DNA of 47,261 nt from an uncultured Bacteroidales bacterium (GTDB taxonomy: Bacteria; Bacteroidota; Bacteroidia; Bacteroidales; FEN-979). The position numbers and the translations under genes are program-made. Shown here piece by piece: positions 8,264 through 18,210 of the stretch. The notes beneath the pieces are model-generated. The model was not told where the DNA came from. It made no database searches and saw only the letters and a list, made by a program, of their open reading frames with translations. The DNA lies in the NCBI GenBank assembly GCA_903885595.1, contig CAISJJ010000217.1:1-47261 (forward strand), in the 5' to 3' direction. Positions within the stretch are counted from its first letter, which is position 1. Every line of letters starts with the position of its first letter.

Positions 8264-9042
8264 CAGAGAATAGTTAGGCTTTTTCCGGCAAGCAAGAGGA
8301 TGATGATGACAAGGCCCAAAACAATGCGGTAATATCCAAACCACTTAAACCCATATCGGGTTAGAAAAGCAATGAAAGACTTGATTGCGATGATAGCCAC
8401 GATAAAAGATACAACATTGCCGATTAATAGGAGATTGATATTATCAGCCGAAATCATCTTATAATTCCCTGCGAGTTTAAGAACCGAAGCGGCGAACATA
8501 GTAGGAACCGCGAGGAAAAATGAAAACTCGGCCGCAGTCTTGCGACTGAGTTTCTGACTCATCCCCCCTACAATGGTGGCAGCTGAACGGCTCACACCAG
8601 GGATAACAGAGATTATCTGGAAAAAACCGATGATAAGGGCCTTTTTATAGGTGAGCCGGGTATTTTCATTTTCGGGACGGTCAAACCAGCGGTCGACAAA
8701 AATCAACAGTATCCCACCAAGAAGCAATGCAACAGCGACTGTCATCACACTTTCCAACATGGTGTCGATCTGCTTCTCAAGCAAATAAGCAATTACCAAT
8801 GGTAAACATGCAACAAACAGACGGAAATAGAAATCCCAGGATTGAAAAAAACGTTTCCAGTAAAGAACAATCACTGATAAAATGGCGCCAAATTGAATAT
8901 TTACCGTAAATGCCTTGACAAAATCGGTGCTCTGCACCCCTAAAATACTCTGTGTAATAATCATATGCCCTGTGGAAGAAACCGGCAGAAACTCGGTAAT
9001 TCCCTCCACAATGGCGATGATAATTGCCTGGAGAATTGTCAT
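8263..9042 (-). CDS. uppP: undecaprenyl-diphosphatase
   Basis: A 259-residue polytopic membrane protein of the BacA/UppP family. Both active-site signatures are present: [14 protein letters not shown] near residue 13-26 and [10 protein letters not shown] near residue 148. It removes a phosphate from undecaprenyl pyrophosphate to recycle the lipid carrier for peptidoglycan and glycan synthesis, and over-production gives bacitracin resistance. It has 7-8 predicted membrane segments. It overlaps the DUF3098 gene by one base (TAATG) upstream and truB by one base downstream. Confidence 0.96.
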   Translation of the reverse strand: MTILQAIIIAIVEGITEFLPVSSTGHMIITQSILGVQSTDFVKAFTVNIQFGAILSVIVLYWKRFFQSWDFYFRLFVACLPLVIAYLLEKQIDTMLESVMTVAVALLLGGILLIFVDRWFDRPENENTRLTYKKALIIGFFQIISVIPGVSRSAATIVGGMSQKLSRKTAAEFSFFLAVPTMFAASVLKLAGNYKMISADNINLLLIGNVVSFIVAIIAIKSFIAFLTRYGFKWFGYYRIVLGLVIIILLLAGKSLTIL

Positions 9043-9347
9043 TAGTCTTTTGGTCTTTTCATGATGGCGAAGATCTCAATCACATAGCCGGCCAGGATAA
9101 GAATTGGGGCCAGGGTAATCCGGCGGAAACTGAAAATTTCAGGATTAAACTTGGCAGGATCAGCAGAACCACCACCAATCATCAATAAAAACCCTACCAC
9201 AATAAAAGCAAGTCCGATCAGCATCAGGCGGTAGTTTTCTTTCCCAAAGGCAAATTCGCCTACGTTTGCAGTCTTTCCTGTAACATCTTCACTCTTTGCT
9301 GGTTTAGCCGTAGACTGGGTTTTTACTTGTGTCTGTTTCTTCTCCAT
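9042..9347 (-). CDS. DUF3098 family membrane protein
   Basis: 101 residues: a polar, Lys/Thr-rich N-terminal 30 residues, then FAFGKENYR and two hydrophobic segments separated by a loop ([19 protein letters not shown]). This is the DUF3098 arrangement, a small Bacteroidota inner-membrane protein almost always found between ftsX and uppP. Its role is unknown; position suggests a link to cell division or envelope assembly. It overlaps uppP by a single base and follows ftsX by 45 bp. Confidence 0.88.
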   Translation of the reverse strand: MEKKQTQVKTQSTAKPAKSEDVTGKTANVGEFAFGKENYRLMLIGLAFIVVGFLLMIGGGSADPAKFNPEIFSFRRITLAPILILAGYVIEIFAIMKRPKD

Positions 9348-9392
9348 AATATGTAGGAATTGAACAGCAAAATTAAAGAAAATTTAAGAATA

Positions 9393-10271
9393 TCAGGTAT
9401 ATAATAAATCTGTGCGGATACGGAGGTATTTGCGAACGGCAAAATAGGTTGATATCCATGAAATGAAGGCTCCCAATAAAAAGAGGAAAACAACAAGCGC
9501 TATCAACATTATTGAATCCTGAAGTTCGAGTAACTCGGGAATTTGATCGAGGGCAAAATAGGTAAGCAGCATAAGCATAAGCAAAGCAAGAAATGCACTG
9601 ATGCACCCATGCAGAATGCTTCTTGTCAAGAGGGGTTTACGGATAAAACCCTCAGTAGCTCCAACCAGTTGCATACTTCTGATAATGAAACGTTTAGCGT
9701 AGACCGACAACCTGATCGTATTATTTATAAGGACAATGGCGATGAAAAGTAAAACCCCACTGAATCCAAGCAGAATAAGGCTGATTTTTTCAAGATTACG
9801 GTTAATCATGTCTACCAGCGATTTTTGATAATAAACCTCCTTGATTTCCGGGATAGCCAAAAGCCTTTTTTCGATCCGGCTAAGGGAGTCAACCGTAGCA
9901 TAAGGAGCCAAAATCCTCAGGTCAATGCTCGGAAGCAAAGGGTTATAGCCCAAAAACCCGATAAAATCTTCACCAAGTTCATCCTGCAATTTTTCAGCAG
10001 CGCGGTCACGTGGAATATATTCACTAGATTTAACAAAATATTGTGCATCAAGGTTTTTCTTTAATTCCAGAATTCCTGATTCCTTCACCCCTTCACGGAT
10101 CATGATGGAAAAGCCAATATTCTCTTTAACATAATCTGAAAGTTTTTTGGCATGTAGCAAAATCATACCCAGCAATCCCATCAGGAAAAGCACAAGGGTA
10201 ATACTCATGATTGAAGTAAATTGGGATGTCGCAATCCTCCGCTGGTAATAACTCTCTTCCTGTTGGATCAT
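9393..10271 (-). CDS. ftsX: cell-division ABC transporter permease FtsX
   Basis: 292 residues with the FtsX plan: a cytoplasmic N-terminus, a first membrane segment (about residues 20-42), a large extracytoplasmic domain (about 45-165), then three membrane segments with RSMQLVGATEGFIRKPLL between them. FtsX pairs with the ATPase FtsE (not in this window) to activate peptidoglycan hydrolases at the division site. It heads the conserved string with DUF3098, uppP and truB and lies 37 bp after the AsmA-like gene on the same strand. Confidence 0.92.
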   Translation of the reverse strand: MIQQEESYYQRRIATSQFTSIMSITLVLFLMGLLGMILLHAKKLSDYVKENIGFSIMIREGVKESGILELKKNLDAQYFVKSSEYIPRDRAAEKLQDELGEDFIGFLGYNPLLPSIDLRILAPYATVDSLSRIEKRLLAIPEIKEVYYQKSLVDMINRNLEKISLILLGFSGVLLFIAIVLINNTIRLSVYAKRFIIRSMQLVGATEGFIRKPLLTRSILHGCISAFLALLMLMLLTYFALDQIPELLELQDSIMLIALVVFLFLLGAFISWISTYFAVRKYLRIRTDLLYT

Positions 10272-10308
10272 GGGTGTGAAAATGCGAGCTAAAATTACGC
10301 AAAAATTC

Positions 10309-13300
10309 CTACTTCTTCTGTTTTTTCTCCCTCTTCTCTTTTTCCGCCAATTTCTGCTTTTCCACTTTTTTCATCTCTTTTTGTTCCTTGGAGTTGAGTC
10401 CCATTGTTGATTTCAATCCGGTAAGTATACTTTTCCATATAAAATTAAAAAATCCTTTTGAAGGGTCCCGCTCAAAATAAATGACCCCTGTTTTTAATTT
10501 TCCAGCGTCATTCGGATTGGAATTCGCAAGAAGAAGGTTAACCAATTCAGTTAGCAATGATTGTTCAATGAGATGCCATGTTCCTGCCTTTGTTGGATGA
10601 AGCCGTATAGCAAAATCATTGTACCTGAAGGTCATGCTTCCGGTGGCTTTGCTGCTATCCGCATTGATCCGGATTATTTCCGTTGAATGGGCTGTTCCCT
10701 TGGTAATAGAAGCAGGAACCAGTTTTGACAGCATTGGATTAATGGCTGGAAGATAAAGCTTGCCAACGGTTGCGAAAAACTCAAAGGAATCCGCCGGACT
10801 GCCTGTTTGGAAGTGAAACCAGGCTTCTGCGGGAGCCAGTCCCATGAGCCGTGTGGTTCCATGAAGATTCAGGTCTTTTCTTCTATCTTTAGCGTGGGAT
10901 TTCACCGACGGCGTGCTTAATCCGGTAAGGGTCGCAGTCATCTGGTCAAAAAAGATCCTGCCGGGCTCGTCACCGGTTTGTTCCTCATATGACGCATATC
11001 CATGCGATAAAGCAACAGTATCGACTGATAGCGGGAAACTGATGCGTTCAACCATCTTGCCCGGCATCAGCGGTCGCTGCCATGAAGGAAAAGGAAAACG
11101 CTTATCCCGGTATGATTGAAAATTCAACCCATCGAGACTGATTTTGAAAGCATGCAATTGCCGTTCAATTACCAGTTTCCTGAAATCCAGGTGGGAGACC
11201 TTTATCCCGGGAACCTGCAAAACAATTCGATCTGTTTGCCAACCCAGTTTTTGTGAGAAATCAGTTCTGCTGTAATTTGGCGTGATTGATGCCGAATCTA
11301 AAAAAGCACTTGCCGATCCGGTTGAAAATCCAAACCGGTTAAAAGCATAAGTATACATGCTGTCGGGTGATACCCATGAATAACCAGGCGCCGAAAACGA
11401 AATATCATCTGCATTGAACAGCCGGCCTGAATCCAGCTTGAAATGGGTACTAGAATCAACCTTGAAATTGGTTACCCGGAGTATTGCCTCTTTCAGCCTG
11501 TATTTTCGGGTTCGGTCTGGCTCTTTAATGTTCAACAGGATATCAGCACCTTCAATACCGGCTTTACCCAGGAAAATTGTTTTCATGAACCGGGGGATCC
11601 TGATAAGGTTTTCGGGATTAAGATGGCGGGATGTGTCTGCTTGTTCAACAGACTGATTCATAACGAGTTCGGCCGATGGATGATCTATTGACAAATTATC
11701 AAGCTGCCACTGATTATCAAAGATGGCCCGGTCAAAATAGAATCCGTCAAGCCGGATTTCAGGGATGGTGAGATTGGTCAGGCTTATGCTTCCCGGTTTT
11801 TCTTTCGGTGATTTGAGTCGTGCAACTTTTATCCCTTGCAGGATGATGTTGGCAGGATAGGAATGAACTTCAAGGCTTCGTGCTTCAAGATCATAGGCAC
11901 CATCAGCAATGACAGCACGCAAAGGAAACACGTTTAGATTAATGGAATCGAATTTGATTGATCCCAAGGTTACCCCTTTCTGCGGAAGCTGAACCTTGGC
12001 CGCGACCACTTCAAAATCAATGTCTTTCAGAGAAAAAGAAGATGTATTGTGATCAGCTTCCCCATTGTATGTAAAAGCCCCCTTTTCTATCAGGCAATGT
12101 CCAATTTCAAAAACTTGAATAAATTTATTTGTTTTTAGCAGCTGGGTTTCCGCTACAGGCCCTTCTTTCAGTTCATTGTTGGAGGTTTTCAAAGTGAGGG
12201 AAGGGTGATCAAAAATAATTTTGTTTGCTTTTAATGTTTTTTCCAGGAACAGTTTTTTATGATTCAACCCGGTCAGTTTAAGTTTGAGCAGAGAGAATTC
12301 AAAGTTTAGGGATTGCCGCCTGTTTCGATGCGAAATCTTTGCTAATGGACTGGCCCCTTTAACAATGCTGATATTATTGGCTTCAATCAGCGAGTCTTTT
12401 GTGACTATACGAACTCTTTCAGCCTGCAATTGTTTGAGATTGTCGGGTGACACAATCAAAACGGATTGAAGGTCAAGGTCGAAATCTGAACTGTAAAAAT
12501 ACCCCTGCCTGTTCATCCCATGCACCGAATCAATGAGAAACTGCTGCATGATCAAATCAAAACTGCTGGAAGCAAGTGGAATCTCCTGCCCGTTTTGTTC
12601 AACTGAAAATTTTAAAAACCCATGTGTAATAGCAATCTCTTGTCCCTTGACAACCCAGAGGTATTTTTTTAACAGATCGTAAACCACCTCCTCATTTTGC
12701 TCTTCGAAAAAATCTTCCGGCTTTTTAAATCGCGGATCGGGATTTTTCGGTGGCTTTAAACGGGTATACATGATCTCTGGTTCATTGATTATGAGCTTAT
12801 TAAAATCAAGAACCCGCCGGTTGAAAACCTTTTTGAGGTCGATGCCTGTAAAGGATAATTGAGGTAAATGTACAGTCATCAAATTACGCCGGTTAACCGA
12901 ATCAAGCAAATTCCTGGTCTTTCCAGGAGAAATCCGGGCTTCACGCACATTGATCAGCGATTTTCGGGTCGAAAAACTGATTGACGAGGCCTCAATGTTA
13001 TGAATACCGTCCCGCAACTGCAGGTAAAACTTTTCCAGGTCCAACTCAATAGCACGGGAATAGAAAATTCTCGTATGATCCTTATGCGAAAGTGAATCAA
13101 GACGGAATTGGCTTAGCTCCAGGTTGACGGTCCCAATCTTCATTTCGGGCCTTGAATCCGATAAGTTACTATAAAATTCAAATGAGCCATTCTTCAGGGA
13201 AAGGGAATCAATGGAAATAAATCGTAGTTCTTTGGCAACAACGGTATACAATCCGGTAAGGGTTATTTTTTTCTTTGTCTTTTTACCGATTATTGCTCCC

Positions 13301-14307
13301 TCGGGGGGTTTGGTCCGATACACCCTCATGATAAAATCAGTCAGGGTTACCACCGAAACTTCTACTTTACGGTCAGTCATAGCCCGGTATAGGTCAATCC
13401 CCCGAATTGAAAATTCAGGAAGGTCGATCTGGTATAAATCGCCGCTTCGTAAATGTTGTATGCGTTTTGATTTGAAATTAGGGGACAGGGAGACTTTCTT
13501 CCCATATAGAATGGATTTTGTCAGTGAGAATCCAACCTCCTCAGCCTTAATAGAATAGAGACTATCTGCAAGCAGGTATTCAAAATTATGAATAACAAGG
13601 TCAATGTCACGCGAGTAGAATACTCTTTCACGATTGTAATAACTATAGGGATTTACAGACACATCCCTCAACACTGAGCTGAATTCATATTCCCCGCTCG
13701 TTTGCCTGCCTTTTTTTTGTATGGAGGTTGTCAGCAGGCGTCCATGGTTAACTTTCACAGAATCTATATGAAAATCATTGAAAAAACCTGAAACTGCAGG
13801 GTAAAGATCTTCATAGATGACTTTCCACTTATTGCGCTTGGCCGCCAGTGTGTCAGGAAAATCTTCAATGCTGATCAGCGGGGATTGAACTGTCAATTGT
13901 CGAAAATTGATTCGTTTTCCGGCAAAGATCTGCCTGAAATGGACCTTGTCAATGGTAAGGGAAGTAAAGGATACCCGATATAATGCCCTGGCCACTTTGC
14001 CCTTCTCCTTAAGCCGCTCATATTGAAATCTATCGGGAGTAAGTTCAAAACTATCGAGTACGACATTACCAGTTAAGATGTTCACATTCAATTTTTTAAA
14101 ATCTACCTGGTATAATCCGCCACTGGAAATGAAGACTTTAGCCTGCAGATATTTTCTCAGAACCTGTTCTCCAAAATAATTGAAACTCAGAAATAACCCA
14201 ACGAAAGAAACCAATAACAGAAAAAGAAAGCTAAGCAAAACAATAAGCCAGGTACGCGGCCGATGTTTTGTTGGAACTTGATTATTTTGAGACTCCTGAT
14301 CGTCCAT
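10309..14307 (-). CDS. AsmA/TamB-like protein with six internal repeats
   Basis: 1332 residues. A short cytoplasmic N-terminus and one membrane anchor (about residues 18-43) precede a very long beta-rich periplasmic region, and a charged K/E-rich tail ends the protein (last 30 residues). A module of about 40 residues with the pattern P.(I/L).(I/L).G(I/L)D...(L/F)...(K/R).L....(I/L)..P recurs near residues 110, 292, 479, 669, 841 and 1028, i.e. every 172-190 residues. FYS.D.DL and 'hG.L.F' strands recur between the modules. This architecture suits the repeating-beta-groove proteins (AsmA, TamB and relatives) thought to carry lipids between membranes. The family call is from architecture, not a specific motif. 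A clear -7 element lies upstream, divergent from leuS. Confidence 0.72.
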   Translation of the reverse strand: MDDQESQNNQVPTKHRPRTWLIVLLSFLFLLLVSFVGLFLSFNYFGEQVLRKYLQAKVFISSGGLYQVDFKKLNVNILTGNVVLDSFELTPDRFQYERLKEKGKVARALYRVSFTSLTIDKVHFRQIFAGKRINFRQLTVQSPLISIEDFPDTLAAKRNKWKVIYEDLYPAVSGFFNDFHIDSVKVNHGRLLTTSIQKKGRQTSGEYEFSSVLRDVSVNPYSYYNRERVFYSRDIDLVIHNFEYLLADSLYSIKAEEVGFSLTKSILYGKKVSLSPNFKSKRIQHLRSGDLYQIDLPEFSIRGIDLYRAMTDRKVEVSVVTLTDFIMRVYRTKPPEGAIIGKKTKKKITLTGLYTVVAKELRFISIDSLSLKNGSFEFYSNLSDSRPEMKIGTVNLELSQFRLDSLSHKDHTRIFYSRAIELDLEKFYLQLRDGIHNIEASSISFSTRKSLINVREARISPGKTRNLLDSVNRRNLMTVHLPQLSFTGIDLKKVFNRRVLDFNKLIINEPEIMYTRLKPPKNPDPRFKKPEDFFEEQNEEVVYDLLKKYLWVVKGQEIAITHGFLKFSVEQNGQEIPLASSSFDLIMQQFLIDSVHGMNRQGYFYSSDFDLDLQSVLIVSPDNLKQLQAERVRIVTKDSLIEANNISIVKGASPLAKISHRNRRQSLNFEFSLLKLKLTGLNHKKLFLEKTLKANKIIFDHPSLTLKTSNNELKEGPVAETQLLKTNKFIQVFEIGHCLIEKGAFTYNGEADHNTSSFSLKDIDFEVVAAKVQLPQKGVTLGSIKFDSINLNVFPLRAVIADGAYDLEARSLEVHSYPANIILQGIKVARLKSPKEKPGSISLTNLTIPEIRLDGFYFDRAIFDNQWQLDNLSIDHPSAELVMNQSVEQADTSRHLNPENLIRIPRFMKTIFLGKAGIEGADILLNIKEPDRTRKYRLKEAILRVTNFKVDSSTHFKLDSGRLFNADDISFSAPGYSWVSPDSMYTYAFNRFGFSTGSASAFLDSASITPNYSRTDFSQKLGWQTDRIVLQVPGIKVSHLDFRKLVIERQLHAFKISLDGLNFQSYRDKRFPFPSWQRPLMPGKMVERISFPLSVDTVALSHGYASYEEQTGDEPGRIFFDQMTATLTGLSTPSVKSHAKDRRKDLNLHGTTRLMGLAPAEAWFHFQTGSPADSFEFFATVGKLYLPAINPMLSKLVPASITKGTAHSTEIIRINADSSKATGSMTFRYNDFAIRLHPTKAGTWHLIEQSLLTELVNLLLANSNPNDAGKLKTGVIYFERDPSKGFFNFIWKSILTGLKSTMGLNSKEQKEMKKVEKQKLAEKEKREKKQKK

Positions 14308-14328
14308 TCAATAGCATGGTTAATGTAT

Positions 14329-14336
14329 CAAAGATA
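14329..14336 (-). promoter_or_regulatory. -7 element for the AsmA-like gene
   Basis: TATCTTTG on the minus strand, 22 bp before the start codon, exactly matches TAnnTTTG. It stands back to back with the leuS -7 element 29 bp away. Confidence 0.6.
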
Positions 14337-14364
14337 TACTTTTTTCAGGTTCCGGCGAAATGTC

Positions 14365-14372
14365 TAATTTTG
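14365..14372 (+). promoter_or_regulatory. -7 element for leuS
   Basis: TAATTTTG on the plus strand matches TAnnTTTG. Transcription would start near 14379 and give a leader of about 115 nt that contains the inverted octamer repeat. Confidence 0.5.
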
Positions 14373-14379
14373 CAGTGAA

Positions 14380-14471
14380 CTGGAAAACAGGTAAACAGGA
14401 ATAAACTGTATTTGATAAAGTTCCCTCTCATGGTGCTCCTGTTTACCAGCTAACTTGTTTACCAGCTAATT
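14380..14471 (+). repeat. inverted 8-bp repeat array in the leuS leader
   Basis: Positions 14440-14471 hold two near-identical 16-bp units (TGTTTACCAGCTAACT and TGTTTACCAGCTAATT, 15/16 identical). Positions 14382-14397 hold the same octamer inverted (GGAAAACA GGTAAACA). The arms 14390-14400 and 14437-14447 are perfectly complementary over 11 bp, and 14380-14389 can pair with the second unit with one mismatch, so the leader RNA could fold into a long hairpin. Function unknown; no T-box signature is present. Confidence 0.6.
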
Positions 14472-14494
14472 TATTTTTATAAAATTTACAACCA

Positions 14495-17314
14495 ATGGAT
14501 TACAACTTTCCGGAAATTGAACAAAAATGGCAAAAATACTGGGTAGATCATAAAACATTTAAGACCGATGCTGATCCTTCGCGGCCTAAATTCTATGTTC
14601 TCGACATGTTTCCATATCCTTCCGGAGCCGGATTGCATGTTGGTCATCCCTTAGGATATATTGCATCGGACATTTATTCCAGATATAAAAAGCTGAAGGG
14701 ATTTAATGTATTACATCCAATGGGATATGATGCATTTGGACTGCCGGCAGAGCAATACGCCATTCAGACCGGAACCCATCCTGCCGTTACAACTGAGAAA
14801 AATGTTGCCCGGTACAGGGAACAGATGGATAAAATAGGCTTCTGTTACGATTGGAACCGGGAGGTAAAAACCTGTGATCCTGATTATTACAAATGGACTC
14901 AATGGACTTTCATACAGCTTTTCAACCACTGGTACAATAATAAATCGCAGAAGGCCGAACCAATTTCGTCTTTGGTAAAAGTATTTGAAACAACGGGTAA
15001 TTCCGCAATCGAAGCCTCCATGACTCAAAATTGGTTCAAAGACCTGGGAAAGAAAGATCCCATTTTTACCGGAGACTGGGATGGCTCTTTCTCAGCTGCT
15101 CAATGGACATCATATTCCGAAAAACAGCAACAGGAGATCCTGATGAATTACCGCCTCGCATACCTTTCGGATGCGATGGTGAACTGGTGCCCCGAGTTGG
15201 GAACAGTACTTGCCAATGATGAAATTGCAAACGGTTTTTCGGTACGTGGCAGCCATCCTGTCGAACGTAAACTAATGCGCCAATGGTTCCTGCGAATCAC
15301 AGCCTATGCGCAACGCCTCCTCGACGGACTTACTTCGGTCGACTTCTCCGATTCCCTGATGGAAATGCAACGCAACTGGATCGGTCGTTCAGAGGGCGCC
15401 GAGATCCATTTCCCGGTTAAAGATCATGATTTCGCATTGAATATTTTCACAACCCGACCCGATACCATCTTTGGTTCTACCTTTATGGTACTTGCACCTG
15501 AGCACGAATTGATTGCAAAACTCACTACACCCGACCGCCTGGAAGCTGTTGAACGGTACTTGCATATTGCCAAAAACCGCTCAGAACGTGAAAGAATGGC
15601 CGAAGTGAAAAAGATTACCGGGGAATTTACCGGGGCTTATTGTCTTAACCCGTTCAACGGTAAACCCATCCCCATCTGGGTAGCTGATTATGTGCTGGCC
15701 GGTTACGGAACAGGGGCGATTATGGCTGTTCCGGCGCACGACAGCCGGGATTATGATTTTGCGAAACATTTCGGGCTCCCCATAACCGAAGTTGTTTCGG
15801 GTGGCGACATTTCCGAAAATTCCTATGATGCAAAGGATGGCATTCTGGTCAATTCCGGTTTCATCAATGGTATGCATGTTAAAGAGGCCATCAGTGCGGT
15901 GATCCGGAAAATTAATGAAATGGGAATCGGCAAGGGAACTATTAATTTTCGTCTGCGCGATGCCATCTTCAGCAGGCAGCGCTATTGGGGCGAACCATTT
16001 CCGGTCTATTTCAAAGAAGGCATTGCATATACACTCAACGAAAGTGAACTTCCGCTCATGCTCCCCGAGGTTGATGCATACCTGCCGACCGAAACGGGGG
16101 AACCTCCGTTGGCCCGTGCTAAACACTGGATTACCAGCGAGGGTTATCCGCTCGAAACCAATACCATGCCGGGTTTTGCAGGATCCAGCGGCTACTATCT
16201 CCGCTATATGGATCCACATAACGACAAGGAGTATTTCTCAAAGGAGGCCGTTGGGTACTGGCAGGATGTGGATCTTTACATTGGTGGTGATGAGCATGCC
16301 ACTGGTCACCTGATTTATTCACGTTTCTGGAATAAATTTCTTTTCGATACAGGACTTTCCGTGAAAGAAGAGCCCTTTAAAAGACTGATCAACCAGGGAA
16401 AAATTCAGGGACGGTCAAGCCTGGCTTACCGCATCAAAGGAACCAATACATTTGTTTCGGCAGGACTGAAGACCAATTACGATACCACTGAAATGCATGT
16501 GGATGTGAGTATGGTTGACAATGACATCCTCGACACGGATGCTTTCATTAAATGGCGTCCCGATCTTGCGGGTTCCGAATTCATCATGGAGGAGGGAAAA
16601 TATCACTGCGGTTATGCCGTGGAAAAGATGTCGAAATCACTTTACAATGTGGTTAACCCCGATTTCCTGATCGGGAAATATGGCGCAGACACATTCAGGC
16701 TCTATGAAATGTTCCTCGGACCACTTGAGCAATCCAAGCCCTGGGATACCAACGGCATTGAGGGAGTGTTCCGCTTTATCCGGAAATTCTGGAGGCTTTA
16801 TCACAATGATCTGAATAATTTTCGCGTGCATGATGAGGTTCCAACTGCAGATGAATTACGCGTATTGCACAAAACCATCAAAAAAATCCAGGAAGATATC
16901 GAACGTCTCTCGTTTAACACTGCTGTAAGTACATTCATGATCTGTGTGAATGAACTAACCGAGCTGAAATGCAGCAAACGTATAATCCTCAGCGACCTGG
17001 TGATTCTCATTGCTTCCTATGCTCCGCATATCGCCGAAGAGTTGTGGAGCCTGCTTGGAAATTCTGGAAGCGTTTCGATGGCTTCCTTCCCCGAATTTAA
17101 ACCGGAATACCTGGTTGAAAATACTTTTGAATACCCTGTTTCGTTTAATGGTAAGACACGTTTCAAACTGGAGTTGCCTGCAGGGTTGTCAATCCCTGAA
17201 ATTGAAAAAGCAGCTCTTGAAGCCAAAGAATCAGAAAAATGGTTACAGGGAAAACCACCGAAAAAGGTCATCATCGTTCCGAAAAAAATCATCAACATAG
17301 TGGTGCAGGGATGA
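14495..17314 (+). CDS. leuS: leucyl-tRNA synthetase
   Basis: 939 residues, class I aminoacyl-tRNA synthetase. The HIGH-type motif is in [15 protein letters not shown] (about residue 43-57), the CP1 editing domain contains [12 protein letters not shown] and [13 protein letters not shown], and the KMSKS motif is in [10 protein letters not shown] (about residue 709). It charges tRNA-Leu. The length is normal for Bacteroidota LeuS. The stop overlaps the start of the DUF3108 gene as ATGA, so the two are co-translated. The leader carries an inverted-repeat array. Confidence 0.97.
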   Translation: MDYNFPEIEQKWQKYWVDHKTFKTDADPSRPKFYVLDMFPYPSGAGLHVGHPLGYIASDIYSRYKKLKGFNVLHPMGYDAFGLPAEQYAIQTGTHPAVTTEKNVARYREQMDKIGFCYDWNREVKTCDPDYYKWTQWTFIQLFNHWYNNKSQKAEPISSLVKVFETTGNSAIEASMTQNWFKDLGKKDPIFTGDWDGSFSAAQWTSYSEKQQQEILMNYRLAYLSDAMVNWCPELGTVLANDEIANGFSVRGSHPVERKLMRQWFLRITAYAQRLLDGLTSVDFSDSLMEMQRNWIGRSEGAEIHFPVKDHDFALNIFTTRPDTIFGSTFMVLAPEHELIAKLTTPDRLEAVERYLHIAKNRSERERMAEVKKITGEFTGAYCLNPFNGKPIPIWVADYVLAGYGTGAIMAVPAHDSRDYDFAKHFGLPITEVVSGGDISENSYDAKDGILVNSGFINGMHVKEAISAVIRKINEMGIGKGTINFRLRDAIFSRQRYWGEPFPVYFKEGIAYTLNESELPLMLPEVDAYLPTETGEPPLARAKHWITSEGYPLETNTMPGFAGSSGYYLRYMDPHNDKEYFSKEAVGYWQDVDLYIGGDEHATGHLIYSRFWNKFLFDTGLSVKEEPFKRLINQGKIQGRSSLAYRIKGTNTFVSAGLKTNYDTTEMHVDVSMVDNDILDTDAFIKWRPDLAGSEFIMEEGKYHCGYAVEKMSKSLYNVVNPDFLIGKYGADTFRLYEMFLGPLEQSKPWDTNGIEGVFRFIRKFWRLYHNDLNNFRVHDEVPTADELRVLHKTIKKIQEDIERLSFNTAVSTFMICVNELTELKCSKRIILSDLVILIASYAPHIAEELWSLLGNSGSVSMASFPEFKPEYLVENTFEYPVSFNGKTRFKLELPAGLSIPEIEKAALEAKESEKWLQGKPPKKVIIVPKKIINIVVQG

Positions 17315-18126
17315 GAAGAATCCTCCTGTTTTCTGTTATTATCTTCAACTTTTTATCTGCAATTGGAATTGCCTTTTCCCAGCCCTTCACCCCGGGAAAG
17401 AATGAAGCCTTTATCCGGGGTGAAAAATTGAAATTCCGTGCCTGTTATGACTCCTATGTTACCGGTAAGGTGACTGCCGGCATTGCTTCACTTGAGATAG
17501 CATCTAAACCGCTACAAATAGATGGCCGAAATGTTTACCATATAATTGGCGAGGGGCATTCAAAAGGCGCTTTCAGCTGGTTTTTTAAAGTATCTGATCG
17601 TTTTGAGTCCTTTGTGGACGAGGAGTACCTGTTTTCCTGGTCATTCATCCGGCGGACCCATGAAGGCGATTATAAATACAATGACGATGTTAAGTTTAAT
17701 CAGTATTCCGGGACTGCGCTCAGCACCCGGACCATAAAAAAAATTCCTCCCGGAACCCAGGATGTGCTTTCTGCCTTTTACTATGCCCGCACCCTCGATT
17801 TTACCAATCTTCAAAAGGGGCAAAATATTCCGATTACCTTTTTTTTAGACGACTCCCTTTATGTTTCGCAAATTCAATTCGTGGGAAAGGAGGAAGTTAT
17901 TACTGATTTGGGGCGGTTCCGATGCCTTCGTTTCAAACCCATGGTAGCCACCGGGAATGTTTTCAGCCAGCCTTACCCCATGGATTTATGGATAACCGAG
18001 GATAAAAATCATCTGCCCATCCTTGCTAAATCAGAGGTGATTGTTGGCTCAGTAAAACTGGAGCTGATTAGTTATTCAGGACTTGCCAACCCATTATCCT
18101 CTCAGATTTCAGAAAAGAAAAAATGA
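17311..18126 (+). CDS. DUF3108 family exported protein
   Basis: 271 residues from ATG 17311, which overlaps the leuS stop by 4 bp. The longer in-frame reading from 17239 lies inside leuS and lacks a signal. A signal peptide ([19 protein letters not shown], ending near FSQ) leads to a beta-rich domain: [47 protein letters not shown], and [16 protein letters not shown]. These are DUF3108 landmarks; the fold resembles lipocalin-like periplasmic proteins and the function is unknown. The following alpha-2-macroglobulin gene starts 84 bp later on the same strand. Confidence 0.85.
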   Translation: MRRILLFSVIIFNFLSAIGIAFSQPFTPGKNEAFIRGEKLKFRACYDSYVTGKVTAGIASLEIASKPLQIDGRNVYHIIGEGHSKGAFSWFFKVSDRFESFVDEEYLFSWSFIRRTHEGDYKYNDDVKFNQYSGTALSTRTIKKIPPGTQDVLSAFYYARTLDFTNLQKGQNIPITFFLDDSLYVSQIQFVGKEEVITDLGRFRCLRFKPMVATGNVFSQPYPMDLWITEDKNHLPILAKSEVIVGSVKLELISYSGLANPLSSQISEKKK

Positions 18127-18210
18127 CCGCTGCAAACGGTATAATCTTTGCTCAGTTGGTCAAGATTTATAATATTGTATCTGAACATTCTCAACCCTAA
18201 CGAAAACATC

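Noticed and set aside
13211-13558. 115-residue plus-strand frame inside the AsmA-like gene
   Set aside because: Antisense to a region belonging to the six-fold repeat, with no family resemblance.
14380-14471. T-box riboswitch for leuS
   Set aside because: No T-box consensus or specifier-loop arrangement is visible and this regulation is not expected in Bacteroidota; the repeats explain the pairing.
15581-16219. 212-residue open frame on the minus strand inside leuS
   Set aside because: It is antisense to a strongly conserved synthetase region, has no recognisable domain and no promoter; it is a shadow of leuS codon usage.
18148-18210. Longer alpha-2-macroglobulin start at TTG 18148
   Set aside because: The added residues give no signal peptide, whereas ATG 18211 starts a clean one.
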